64,000 nucleotides of DNA from JAXMBN01 sp046349875 (lineage in GTDB: Bacteria > Planctomycetota > Planctomycetia > Pirellulales > Pirellulaceae). Both the position numbers and the translations under genes were made by a program. The stretch spans positions 124,001-188,000 of the forward strand of contig JAXMBN010000007.1 in the NCBI GenBank assembly GCA_046349875.1, read 5' to 3'. Positions 10,501 through 18,714 of the stretch are shown piece by piece (the stretch's first letter is position 1; each line of letters begins with the position of its first letter). A model generated the notes under the pieces. The model was not told the DNA's origin, did not search any database, and was given only the letters and a program-made list of their open reading frames with translations.

Positions 10501-11712
10501 ACCTGGAAAGAGTCCGAACGGATCGCTCAGGTACTCGAACAAGCTCTCGATGCAGCTTCTCCTTATCATGCGGCTTCGCTGTTGCAAATGATGGTGAAGA
10601 ATCGCATCGAACGCGAAGATGCGCTTCAGCGGATGATGGCCATGGCCGAGAAAGATCAGAAACTGCTGCCTGCCGTCCTTCAACAATTGTCCAATACGGC
10701 CAAGATACCCGAATCGGCATTGGGCTTGGTTCGTAAGGCAGTGGCTGAAGGTCCCGCCGAAATCATCGATGCCAATCTAGTGAGAGTGGTTTCCAAGATC
10801 GATTCAGCGGAAGGTGTCACCATGCTCGTTCGGGCCATGGAACGACTCGATCAGTCCTCCGAAGAGGGCGTCTTGCGATTGGCTCTGCGAAGCTTTACTT
10901 CTGCACCATCGCTTCAAAATCAAGCGTCCTTGCTCGTCTCCAAGAGCCAGCTTGCTGAAGGCGGTGGTCTATGGTGGGATGCGGCACTGTTGGCTGTAGC
11001 GGGACAGAATCAAGCCAGTCCGGAAGCGAAACAATCCGCGACATCAGAAATCGCAAGGGCTTGGGCGCAGCCCCAAAGACGCATGCGATGGATGCAGGCT
11101 GCATTGAAGATCGGTAGCCATCACCTCGACCGCTCCATCCTCGAAGCTCGAAAGGATTCCGATGGATCCATCGCCAAACAGGCCAACGAAGTGGTGCGGC
11201 TGCTCAAGATTCGCGAGACCACAACACAGGATTCGCCGCTCGTCAAAACGATGTCGGTCCCCGATGCACTTGCAGCGATTTTAAAAGCGAAAGGAGATCT
11301 CGAAATAGGCAAGCAAGTGTTTGTGCGAGCCAATTGCGGTCAATGCCATTCGTTGACGAAGGAAGAAGTCCAAAAGGGTCCTTATCTGGGTACCATTGCA
11401 AAAACCTATGAACGACCAGCCTTGGCCGAAGCGCTGCTCGACCCAAGCAAGACCATCGCCCAAGGTTTTTCTACCAATCTCTTCGTGATGTCGGATGGAC
11501 GAGTTCTAACCGGGTTCGTCACCGATGAGAAAAGCGATCAAGTCAGTTTTCGCGATAAGGACGGCAAGGAAACGACGCTCAGCAAAGACGATATTGAAGA
11601 ACGCAAAACGTCCAAGATATCGGTCATGCCTGACGGTGTGCTCAACGAATTTTCCTTGGTGGAAGTAGCTTCGTTGCTCGATTATCTGCAATCGTTGGCG
11701 GTTTCACAGTAG
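7519..11712 (+). CDS. Secreted multidomain ThuA-discoidin-propeller-HEAT-cytochrome c protein (PVC-type dehydrogenase)
   Basis: 1397 aa with a signal peptide (residues 1-23, ending AIAQ). Domains in order: ThuA-like (about 33-255, RALLIAGGCCHDY near its start); F5/8 type C discoidin (about 293-420, with AIDGQTDTRWCA); a PVC-type membrane-bound dehydrogenase beta-propeller (about 468-825, with repeated DLDGDGRADE-type loops); helical HEAT-like repeats (about 825-1240); and a planctomycete cytochrome c domain with the heme motif CGQCH (about 1272) and MPDG near the end. The family probably oxidises sugars or sugar derivatives in the periplasm and passes electrons to heme, but the substrate is unknown. 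Palindromic repeats begin at its stop codon. ATG 7519 directly starts the signal peptide. Confidence 0.92.
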   Translation: MNSRTLSLLFVLCFSSAHLAIAQSEAPSAKQRPKPLRALLIAGGCCHDYARQQEAIRKGIQERAHVQVDVYWTDNTTTTPVLPLYRKLNWAEDYDVIIHDECAADIKDVAMVNRILQVHQEIPAVHLHCAMHSFRTGTDAWFQHLGLQSSGHGPQLPIDIEFVGEGHPITAKLENWTTIREELYNNVKLYGAVPLAIGKQRRGSGANEKIDEAIVAWINESSGARSFSTTIGHNTETIEDPRYLDLITRGLLWACGKLNDDYLQPYEPSGTVTFIDKTKVASAAEPMLEARPANSTLVHMEASSTQEGHPPQHAIDGQTDTRWCAADGSYPQSLTFQFEQPVQVESIQLIWEMQRPYRYRIEGSTDGKSWDVLVDHSQTRQHHPEALTLPSPRSLTHVRIAGVGASPGSWFSLCEVQFKGPGLEKLWPATIDAKTQKWTAGDTQNGYEKRGNVPPSIERLTADQEAAILRDVRVPDGFEATLFAAPPAVNYPVFVAASVDGTLYVSSDGNGSLGRQEERGRVIRLRDLDGDGRADETKVFCEVDAPRGLVWDHDRLYLMHPPHLSVFIDQDRDGVADIQKTLVKNLAFGYDQRPADHTTNGLSLGADGWLYIAGGDFGFLKAQGSDGKVLTHRGGGVIRVRPDGTDLQLYSTGTRNILEVAISPQMELFARDNTNDGGGWDVRLHHFTGNDDHGYPRLYRNFNDECVQPLADYGGGSGCGAVYIDEPGLGDWNHAPFTADWGTGALYRHTVTPRGATYQETAPPKPFIQMTRPTDADVDGNSRVYCASWKGASFDWAGPNVGYVVCVRPKGYQPSSMPNFEKASDADLIRLLKDPSYRRRMEAQRTLLRRGNAAHTLLLTQSLAERNAEREMLAAMQDWDGAEAIKLCLRGLSHGDPVIVHTAVRELARREAVAACFDALDHQKAPSSGLLRALAMMHRSDVVDGLIDRASKAPTPLRHEILHALCRLYHREGEWKGDSWGTRPDTRGPYYQPVTWKESERIAQVLEQALDAASPYHAASLLQMMVKNRIEREDALQRMMAMAEKDQKLLPAVLQQLSNTAKIPESALGLVRKAVAEGPAEIIDANLVRVVSKIDSAEGVTMLVRAMERLDQSSEEGVLRLALRSFTSAPSLQNQASLLVSKSQLAEGGGLWWDAALLAVAGQNQASPEAKQSATSEIARAWAQPQRRMRWMQAALKIGSHHLDRSILEARKDSDGSIAKQANEVVRLLKIRETTTQDSPLVKTMSVPDALAAILKAKGDLEIGKQVFVRANCGQCHSLTKEEVQKGPYLGTIAKTYERPALAEALLDPSKTIAQGFSTNLFVMSDGRVLTGFVTDEKSDQVSFRDKDGKETTLSKDDIEERKTSKISVMPDGVLNEFSLVEVASLLDYLQSLAVSQ

Positions 11713-11865
11713 TACGATCGTTGGGTGGAAGAATGTAGTACGATCGTCCCGATCGTGAGGTGCAACGTTGATGCTTCGATGATGTAATGCGTATGTCACT
11801 CCATTCACGATTGAGACAATCACACGACGTTTGACCATTCGCGATTGGGACAATCGCACGACGCG
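11712..11865. repeat. CGATCGTCCCGATCG-type palindromic repeats, two forward and two inverted degenerate copies
   Basis: One half-copy (GTACGATCG, 11712-11720) overlaps the end of the preceding gene. A full copy, TAGTACGATCGTCCCGATCG, starts at 11736. Two diverged copies in the opposite orientation lie at about 11805-11829 (ACGATTGAGACAATC core) and 11839-11865 (GCGATTGGGACAATCGC core). The same unit recurs three times at 56123-56204. The arrangement suggests a REP-like element able to form hairpins at the 3' end of the transcript. Confidence 0.85.
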
Positions 11866-11899
11866 CACAACGACCACTGAGAAAGGATACAGTATCAGC

Positions 11900-13687
11900 A
11901 TGATTCGCGCTTTGGCTTGGATCGTTGTGTTGCTGTGGGGCATCGATACGTTTGGAATAGCGCAGGATCGCGAGACACCAAAATCGCATCCGCGTGAAAA
12001 TGGCCTTTGGTCTTCGACCCAATTGGAAAGCGCCAGATCTGGGATTCCAACTTTGTGGATCGCGAGCGATTCCACGGCAGCGACCGGCAATGCCACCACG
12101 CGAGGATGGGGTGCCGTCTTGATCGATTACTTCGATTCAGATCGCATCCAAATCATCAATCGAGCCGTTGGAGGTCGGTCGTTTCGTTCCTACACTCGTG
12201 AAGGTCGATGGGGACAGCTCCTCGATGCTATGAAACCAGGCGATTTCGTTTTGATCGAGTTCGGCCACAACGATGGAGGTGGAGCGAAGAGCCCTACCGG
12301 TCGAGGAGACGTACCTGGCACTGGTGATGAAACGGAGACGGTCATCGGCAAAGATGGTCAGGAAGAAATCGTCCATAGCTTTGGTTGGTATTTGCGAACG
12401 TATATTCGTCAGGCGCGTTCCCAAGGGGCGACTCCTATCGTCTGCTCGACCACCGTTCGAAATCTTTGGGAAGAAGATCGGGTCGAACGAGGTATGGGAC
12501 AGATGCGGGAATGGGCGGAACAAGTCGCGTCCGAGGAAAAAGCTCTCTTCATCGATCACAGCAATCTTTCAGCCGATCACTATGAGAAGATTGGACGAGC
12601 CCAAGCGTCGCGGTATCATCCGCAAGACCATACACACACCAACGTGGAAGGTGCGATCGCCAATGCTGAATCATTGATCGCTGGCCTTCGAGCTCACGAT
12701 GAACACGGACTGCTTGGGTATCTCAATGATCGAGGCCGCTCGATCCAGCCCATCGCCAAACAGCCTCATTGGCGAACCTTTCAACCAACCCGCAAACCTC
12801 CTTCGGCCGATGCAACCAATCAAGACTCATCAGCCAAAGAACAAGAAAGCAAGGACTATGGTGTGGATCGCAAAGGTAGAAAGCTTCGCTATCCACCGGG
12901 CGTGGAACCAGGGATGCCGCATGCCTCTTACAATCCCTCGCTCCCTACGCTTTGGCTGATTGGTGACTCCACTGTCAAAGAGGGTCGCGACAATGGGCTC
13001 AATGGTGGTCGTTGGGGCTGGGGTCATGAGCTCGATCGCTACTTCGATGGAAGCAAGATCAACATCGAGAACCAAGCGCTCGGTGGCACATCGAGTCGTA
13101 GTTTTCAAACCGAAGGATGGTGGTCTAGCGTGTTAGAGATGATACGTCCCGGCGATGGTGTGTTGATTCAATTCGGACACAATGATGGAGGCATTCGATC
13201 GAATACGCCTCGCATCAAAGCTCGCGGAACGCTACCAGGGATTGGTGATGACACTTTGTCGATGGAAATCGCGACAGGAACAAGCGAAGTGGTGCATTCC
13301 TATGGCTGGTACTTGCGCAAGTATATCGACGACATTCGCAAAGCAGGTGCCACACCCATTGTGTGTTCACCGATCCCGCGCAATCGATGGAAGGAAGGCA
13401 AGGTCGAACGCGAAAGCAACGAAGGCTATGCCCAATGGGCTCGCCAAGTCGCTCAAGCAACATCGACTCCCTTTTTGGATTTGCATCATGCGATCGCTGA
13501 TACCATGGATGCGATGGGCGAAGACTTCGCCAAGCAAGCCTTGTTTCGCTCTGACGATGCAACGCATACCAATTTGCTAGGCGCCCAAATCAATGCGAGG
13601 TGTGTTGTGATCGAGCTACAGGGCCATTCGCAGCTTCAGGATTGGAAACGCTTTTTGAGCACGAGCGCGCCTATGACGCAACCTTGA
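11900..13687 (+). CDS. Tandem SGNH/GDSL esterase (rhamnogalacturonan acetylesterase-like)
   Basis: 595 aa from the ATG at 11900, which has GAAAGGA upstream and starts a signal peptide (MIRALAWIVVLLWGIDTFGIAQ). An in-frame ATG at 11831 lies inside the preceding repeat and is rejected. Two homologous SGNH hydrolase domains follow. Domain 1 (about residues 50-275) has ASDSTA with the nucleophile Ser, GHNDGG and DHTHTN. Domain 2 (about 330-585) has GDSTVKEG, GHNDGG and DATHTN. Catalytic Ser, Asn and Asp/His positions are present in both. The family removes acetyl groups from pectic or other polysaccharides. A linker rich in Ser/Lys/Glu (about 285-310) joins them. It is on the same strand as the ThuA protein. 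Confidence 0.9.
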   Translation: MIRALAWIVVLLWGIDTFGIAQDRETPKSHPRENGLWSSTQLESARSGIPTLWIASDSTAATGNATTRGWGAVLIDYFDSDRIQIINRAVGGRSFRSYTREGRWGQLLDAMKPGDFVLIEFGHNDGGGAKSPTGRGDVPGTGDETETVIGKDGQEEIVHSFGWYLRTYIRQARSQGATPIVCSTTVRNLWEEDRVERGMGQMREWAEQVASEEKALFIDHSNLSADHYEKIGRAQASRYHPQDHTHTNVEGAIANAESLIAGLRAHDEHGLLGYLNDRGRSIQPIAKQPHWRTFQPTRKPPSADATNQDSSAKEQESKDYGVDRKGRKLRYPPGVEPGMPHASYNPSLPTLWLIGDSTVKEGRDNGLNGGRWGWGHELDRYFDGSKINIENQALGGTSSRSFQTEGWWSSVLEMIRPGDGVLIQFGHNDGGIRSNTPRIKARGTLPGIGDDTLSMEIATGTSEVVHSYGWYLRKYIDDIRKAGATPIVCSPIPRNRWKEGKVERESNEGYAQWARQVAQATSTPFLDLHHAIADTMDAMGEDFAKQALFRSDDATHTNLLGAQINARCVVIELQGHSQLQDWKRFLSTSAPMTQP

Positions 13688-14533
13688 CGATTCTTGAAAA
13701 TCAAGGGCATCTTACTTTGCGTGAGGAGGCTGCGAAGCTACCGGCAAATTTCGTACCCAACTTGAAATAAAACAACATCACCCATGTGAAATCGGGTGGA
13801 TTGCGGTGCGAAGATACAGCAAAACCCCTGCAAATTCGGCCTTAAACTTCGCGATTTCGGACTATCTCAGACTGCTGCAGGAAGTGTTCAGCCCAAGGGA
13901 TGGTATTGACGAAAACTGCAGGTTGAATAGGCTCAGAGTGACTGAGGCCACCTTGCTGATAAGGCTAGGGAGCAAAAGAAGGATTCGTTTCAAGTTCCTT
14001 TGGGATCCGATCCTTCTAGCGCGACGGGATGCTCTTCCTTTGTGGCTCCTATCCCGCACTGCATCCAAGAGGATGCGGTTGAAGACATGATGTTGCCAAC
14101 ACATCGCGTCCTGATTCGTGTTCGTTGGTGCTTGATGGCATAAAACCCGTCAATCAAAAGAGAGTACTATGAATCGGCGTCCGTAGTTCTAGGAAAAGCA
14201 GCCACTTCGGCTAGGTGAAAGATGGATCGATTTCCAAATCGATTCCAAGAATTCACTTCGGTCTCATCGTTGGTGGCATCTTTCATGGCGGCGAGTTCGA
14301 GGAAACACGTCGCAACCTTCCCACTGAAAGTTCCGTTCGACCCTTCTTAGAGTTCTAAGGAGCGGTATCCAGCCAGTCGATCCTGTATGATTAGACTGCA
14401 AACACCAAGGCGCCTCAGGGATTTTTACGACAACTCCTAGCTCAGGTGATGTTGTCTACGATCCCTTCACGATCGATGAACTGCAATCCGAGTCGATCGA
14501 TAGCGTCTTTCCTCATCCCCTTCCGTAATTAAG
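13688..14533. other. 846-bp gap before kup, no gene identified
   Basis: The longest unexplained gap in the window. It holds a small hairpin (CACCC/GGGTG, about 13780-13800) and a perfect 6-bp hairpin GCATCC-AAGA-GGATGC (14061-14076). One 94-codon frame (13806-14090) lacks hydrophobic, repeat or family features and is probably chance. I looked for a c-di-AMP (ydaO-type) riboswitch, which often precedes kup genes, and did not recognise its conserved segments. The length suggests a long leader or remnant sequence. Confidence 0.5.
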
Positions 14534-16783
14534 ATGTCCGAAAACGAAAGCTCTTCTTCAGAGATCGCTTCGCTTGATACTACGTCCTCAGGCTCTGCGG
14601 CTCAACACGCTCATTCTTCATCATCTCCGTCATTGTGGCAGCGTATTCGTCAAGCCACTGGTACTGTATACGGCGACATTGGCACTTCGGTTCTCTACAC
14701 GGTGATGGAAATCACTCGCGAGACCATTCTGCTAAAGAATCATGACATGGGTCATGAGGAGGCCTCCAACTTGGTTCGTCAGGGTGGCGATTTGCTGACC
14801 CGCGACGAAATGTTGGGTGGACTGAGCCTCGTGTATTGGGCACTTATTTTCTTGACGATCAAGTATGACTTGATGATCATGCGAGCCGATCACCGTGGCG
14901 AAGGTGGAACCTTTGCATTGTGGAGCTTGCTGCGAGGCTACACCGGAAAGATCTTTGCAGGGTCGCTTGTCGGATTCTTGGTGATCACGGCAGCTGCACT
15001 ACTCGCGGCCGACGGAGTCATCACACCACCGATCAGTATGTTAGGTGCTTTTGAACCTTTGGGACAATCGCTCTCCGTCTTTGTGACGATCATCTTTTTG
15101 ATCGCGCTGTTCAAGATGCAATGGCGAGGCACGTCGAAAGTGGGAGGCTTCTTTGGCTGGTTCATGATCTTGGTTTGGTTTCCTTGGATTGCGATCAAAG
15201 GAATTCCCTGGATCGTATCGCAACCTGCCGTGTTTCTTGCCATCAATCCGCTGTATGCGATTGAGTTCCTGATCTCCTTTCCCTCCATTGGTTCGCTCGT
15301 GGTGTTGGGCGTAGTGGTGTTGGCCATCACTGGTGGCGAGGCCAAGTATGCCGACTTGGGTCACTTTTCCTTGGGAGCCGGAACGCATGTGGCCGAAGGC
15401 GAAAGCATGCCTCCACGAGCTTCCGGTAGGCTTCCCGTCATGTACTCTTGGTTCATGGTGGTCCTTCCTTGCTTGCTACTCAATTACTCTGGGCAAGTCG
15501 CTTACATGCTGGGCAATGGGGTTCCCGAACGAGCGAACACTTTTTACGCGATCACGCCTCAATGTGGTATCGATTGGATCGATCGCAGCCTTTCATTGGG
15601 CGATATGGCCATTGCCGCCATCGCTGCTGTCATCGCCTCTCAAGCTTTGATCACCGGAATGTTCTCGATCGTTAAACAAGCAACAGCCTTGGGGTTCGTT
15701 CCTCGATTGCGAGTGTTTCATACCGACATTCATGGAGAGGGACAAGTCTACATTCCAGCCGTCAACTGGGCCCTCTTCTTGGGTTGCGTATGCGTCACCA
15801 TCGTTTTTCAAACGTCAGGCAATTTGGCTGCTGCGTATGGGGTAGCGGTAACAGGAACGATGGGAATCACCACCATCATCTTTGGCTACGTGGCCTACTA
15901 TCGTTGGAAGTGGAAAGCTCCTTTCGTATGGCTAATCTGCGCTCCGATCTTCGTGATCGACATATCCTTCTTCGCTGCGAACTTGTTGAAGGTTGCTCAC
16001 GGCGGCTATGTTCCTTTGGCACTGGCTTCGATCTTGATCACGATCATGCTCATCTGGCAGCGGGGACGTAAAGAACTTGGTAAGGCCTTTTACGAGTTTG
16101 GTGTTCGCGAAGGGAAGAAGATCGAGTGGCTGGTCGCCTTGCGAGAAATGCTCGATGACCTCGAACTTACCCTCCAAGAAAACCTTCCCGCGGCTCGCCA
16201 ATTGATCCAAGGCCGTCGAAGACTTGTGGAAAGCGATCGCGCTGCGGTGTTTCTTTGCTCGCGTCCGATTCAATCGCAAGACGACTATGTACCGATCGTG
16301 CTACGAATCTTTCTCAAGAAGTACGGTGTGCTACCAGCACAGGTGGTTTTCCTCCATATCCATCAGTTGAACGTGGCCATCGTCGATTCTCCGACTCGCC
16401 ATCGTGTGTGGAAGTTAGGAAACGATATTCACTCGGTGACCGCTGATTTTGGATACATGGAGCAACCTGACGTTCGAAAAATTCTCAAAGAGCTGCAGCG
16501 AAAGAATGAATTGCCGGTAGCGGCCGAACGATGGATCATCGAGGTTGGCGAAGAAGACATTCTGGTTGATAGCCGCGTGTCTCCGTTGCGACGTTTGTAC
16601 GTCATTGCATTTGCGTGGATCCTTCGAATTTCGACGCCCGCTCACAAGTATCTTGGACTCGTCTACGATGCAGCGGTATCGAAAGAAGTGATCCCCGTGG
16701 TCTTCAGCGAGCGCGAAGTCAAAGTGGCTTTGCCCGAACTAGAGTTGATCGAACAGGGTCGCTCGAATGATCCTCTCAAGTGA
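14534..16783 (+). CDS. kup: Kup/HAK-family potassium uptake transporter
   Basis: 749 aa, slightly longer than E. coli Kup. A Ser-rich cytoplasmic extension (about residues 1-35) is followed by the family signature TVYGDIGTSVLY (normally VYGDIGTSPLY). About 12 membrane helices follow (about 40-510), including GEGGTFAL and ADGVITPPISMLGA (usually GDGVITPAISVLSA). A long soluble C-terminal domain occupies about 520-749. The protein imports K+ coupled to protons across the inner membrane. Several signature positions differ from the common form (P to V in the first motif, A to P in the third), so it is a divergent member. No Shine-Dalgarno sequence is visible before the ATG. Confidence 0.93.
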   Translation: MSENESSSSEIASLDTTSSGSAAQHAHSSSSPSLWQRIRQATGTVYGDIGTSVLYTVMEITRETILLKNHDMGHEEASNLVRQGGDLLTRDEMLGGLSLVYWALIFLTIKYDLMIMRADHRGEGGTFALWSLLRGYTGKIFAGSLVGFLVITAAALLAADGVITPPISMLGAFEPLGQSLSVFVTIIFLIALFKMQWRGTSKVGGFFGWFMILVWFPWIAIKGIPWIVSQPAVFLAINPLYAIEFLISFPSIGSLVVLGVVVLAITGGEAKYADLGHFSLGAGTHVAEGESMPPRASGRLPVMYSWFMVVLPCLLLNYSGQVAYMLGNGVPERANTFYAITPQCGIDWIDRSLSLGDMAIAAIAAVIASQALITGMFSIVKQATALGFVPRLRVFHTDIHGEGQVYIPAVNWALFLGCVCVTIVFQTSGNLAAAYGVAVTGTMGITTIIFGYVAYYRWKWKAPFVWLICAPIFVIDISFFAANLLKVAHGGYVPLALASILITIMLIWQRGRKELGKAFYEFGVREGKKIEWLVALREMLDDLELTLQENLPAARQLIQGRRRLVESDRAAVFLCSRPIQSQDDYVPIVLRIFLKKYGVLPAQVVFLHIHQLNVAIVDSPTRHRVWKLGNDIHSVTADFGYMEQPDVRKILKELQRKNELPVAAERWIIEVGEEDILVDSRVSPLRRLYVIAFAWILRISTPAHKYLGLVYDAAVSKEVIPVVFSEREVKVALPELELIEQGRSNDPLK

Positions 16784-17060
16784 TGCTGAGGTTCTCCAGC
16801 GTTGCTGGGGGTAGCGAATTCTCCCTAAACGCGATTGCTGCGCCTCCCAAGACGCATCCCACGGTCGAACCTTTGGATGATCGTGTGATCTTGCAGAATC
16901 GTTTAACTCCACTCGGGATACAACGATTGACCTATTGCGGCACTTCATTCACCTCTTGAACTTCATTGAGGTTTAACTCTTCATTCTTAAAGACCTCATT
17001 CGACCTCGATATCGTGATGTACATTGCGGTTGATATCTTGGAAAATCGAGGAGACCAAGA

Positions 17061-17714
17061 ATGATTGCCAAGCTTGGAGTTCAGGCGAGAAACATTTTAT
17101 TGCTCGACGAGATCGATCCTATTCGCTCGATCACAGACTTCTTTGCGATGCCTCGACGGAGTGAAGATCCTATTTTGGATGAAGTCCTTGTGCACGGCAT
17201 CCAAACCGCATGCCGCGCGGCCGAAGTCAACGCGAACCCTTCCCTCATTGTCGCTGGTTTACTTCATGAGATCGCCCACCTGCGATCAGAACATTTTTCT
17301 ACCCATGACCGAATGAGCATGGATGCTCTGTTGGAAACCGGGATTTATAGTTCCATGCTTCGCCACTTCGGTCCAGCAGTCGCAGAACCAATCCGATTGC
17401 AAATTCCCGCCGTTCGATTTCTTTGCTCCACAATTCCTACCTATCGAAACACCCTATCTGTATCGTCCCAATGGCGTTTTTTTGCGGAAGGGGGACCGAT
17501 GTCCGATGTTGAAATCAGTTGTTTTCGAAAGAACCGCTACAGTTATGCAGCCCTTTCCCTTCGTCGATGGCATGATACGGAACCCGATCGCCTGCTGATG
17601 TTACCTACGGTCGATTACTTTATTCCCTACATGCACGTTTGCTTGCAGAGCTCGAATGCGACAAATAGTAATCAAACCGTTATCGACTCAAGGCTTATCG
17701 CGTCGGTTCGATAG
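17061..17714 (+). CDS. PhnZ-like HD-domain protein, probable pseudoenzyme (copy 1)
   Basis: 217 aa, with GAGGAG 8 bases before the ATG. It resembles the HD-domain mixed-valence di-iron oxygenases of phosphonate-degradation operons (PhnZ/TIGR03276-like). GLLHEIAHL (about residues 65-73) corresponds to LLHDIGH, and VAEPIRLQIPAVRFLC (about 105-120) to PVRLHVAAKRYLC. GGPMSDVEISCF and LRRWHD (about 165-171) correspond to GGPMSxEExxxF and LRRWDD. Metal-binding positions are altered: Asp to Glu in the HD motif, His to Gln in RLHV, and the first Asp of WDD to His. The fold is therefore clear but catalysis is doubtful. It is convergent with a paralogue, with only 3 bp between the ends. Confidence 0.8.
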   Translation: MIAKLGVQARNILLLDEIDPIRSITDFFAMPRRSEDPILDEVLVHGIQTACRAAEVNANPSLIVAGLLHEIAHLRSEHFSTHDRMSMDALLETGIYSSMLRHFGPAVAEPIRLQIPAVRFLCSTIPTYRNTLSVSSQWRFFAEGGPMSDVEISCFRKNRYSYAALSLRRWHDTEPDRLLMLPTVDYFIPYMHVCLQSSNATNSNQTVIDSRLIASVR

Positions 17715-17717
17715 TTC

Positions 17718-18281
17718 CTAATCTGCGTTGCTTGTGCGATATCGTTCATGAAATTCCTCGACGAAGTCGAGGAATTGTGAACAAGTCGGTGTTTCTTGAT
17801 GAATCATTCTCGCTCGATCAATCCACAAGCAGACTTGAATCGACTGGCGAAAATGCGATTGAGCTTTAAATGCTCTCGATTCCTTCGATGACATCGGAAC
17901 TAGCTTCGCTCGCTCGGCGCGTACCCCATAGCTTGGCATGGTTGTGTATAGATAACGCATCGCTTGCGATTGAAGGTGAATGGGCAAAGCTACTTTTTCT
18001 CCAAAGTTGCAGCGTAGCCAAGCGAGAAGTATCGCCTCTGGATTCGACTCAATGGCCAAATCACTCCTTAAAGAATCGATTGGAAGCAATGTAGCCGCGC
18101 TATGGAGGAACGTCGCAATGATTTGCTCCTCGCTTGCGTACTCTTCCATGGCTAGAGTCGCTGCCTGCTGCCCGATACGCACGGCCTCCCGCCGTTCGGT
18201 ACTCGATTCACCTGATTCCGTGAGCTGAAATGATTGGCGAAGAATGGACATGGCAGGATGTGGCACATAAACCGCAATCAT
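17718..18281 (-). CDS. PhnZ-like HD-domain protein, probable pseudoenzyme (copy 2)
   Basis: 187 aa from the ATG at 18281, chosen because GAAGGGA lies about 7 bases upstream and because both paralogues then begin M-I-A; an ATG at 18299 is possible. The match to copy 1 runs along the whole length. FGEKVALPIHLQSQAMRYLY corresponds to FGPAVAEPIRLQIPAVRFLC, PMSSKESRAF to PMSDVEISCF, and CLWIDRAR to RRWHDTEP. The HD motif is gone (FLHSAATLL), the RLHV His is again Gln, and the first Asp of WDD is Ile. It is more eroded than copy 1. The coding frame is intact, so the protein is probably made but non-catalytic. The convergent arrangement suggests an inverted duplication. Confidence 0.75.
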   Translation of the reverse strand: MIAVYVPHPAMSILRQSFQLTESGESSTERREAVRIGQQAATLAMEEYASEEQIIATFLHSAATLLPIDSLRSDLAIESNPEAILLAWLRCNFGEKVALPIHLQSQAMRYLYTTMPSYGVRAERAKLVPMSSKESRAFKAQSHFRQSIQVCLWIDRARMIHQETPTCSQFLDFVEEFHERYRTSNAD

Positions 18282-18714
18282 CGCGAGTCCCTTCCCCATG
18301 ATGACATTTGCCTATCACGAATGGTCTAGAAGCGTCGAAGAGGAAGCCAGAGCTCAGAAGCTCTCTGAAAAGCATCTGGGGTGCGGAACTGAACTCTGGC
18401 CTCTCTAGGTCGACGTTTGCGAACACTGTAGTACGGGCTCACAATGATTTAGCGAAGCCAACGTTAAGAGTCGATGAAAGAATAAAGGGGCAGGAATCTC
18501 CTTTAAAGCGATTCAACGGCAAGCAACTTCACAGCATTTCCTTCGTCTTCTGCTTTCGGTTTCTTCATGTTGACTTCACCTGTTCTCCATGCGAGATTCA
18601 TAAGGAATCAAACGTCCGCCGATAGAATGGGACCCGCAATCGTATTGCTGACCTCTCCCTTCCGTTCTCATCGAGAGCGTGGAAGTTTTCTGGTCACCAT
18701 CTTGGAGTCCCTTC
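18282..18714. other. 433-bp gap, no gene identified
   Basis: Lies between the divergent starts of HD copy 2 and the PEP-CTERM gene, so it must hold both promoters. I see no convincing -35/-10 pair, repeat or small gene. Open frames here have no ribosome binding site or family signal. Confidence 0.45.

Noticed and set aside
13806..14090. 94-codon reading frame before kup
   Set aside because: No ribosome binding site, family signal, hydrophobic pattern or repeat; composition like non-coding sequence.
13688..14533. Possible c-di-AMP riboswitch upstream of kup
   Set aside because: I could not find the conserved segments of that RNA class by eye; a covariance search would be needed.
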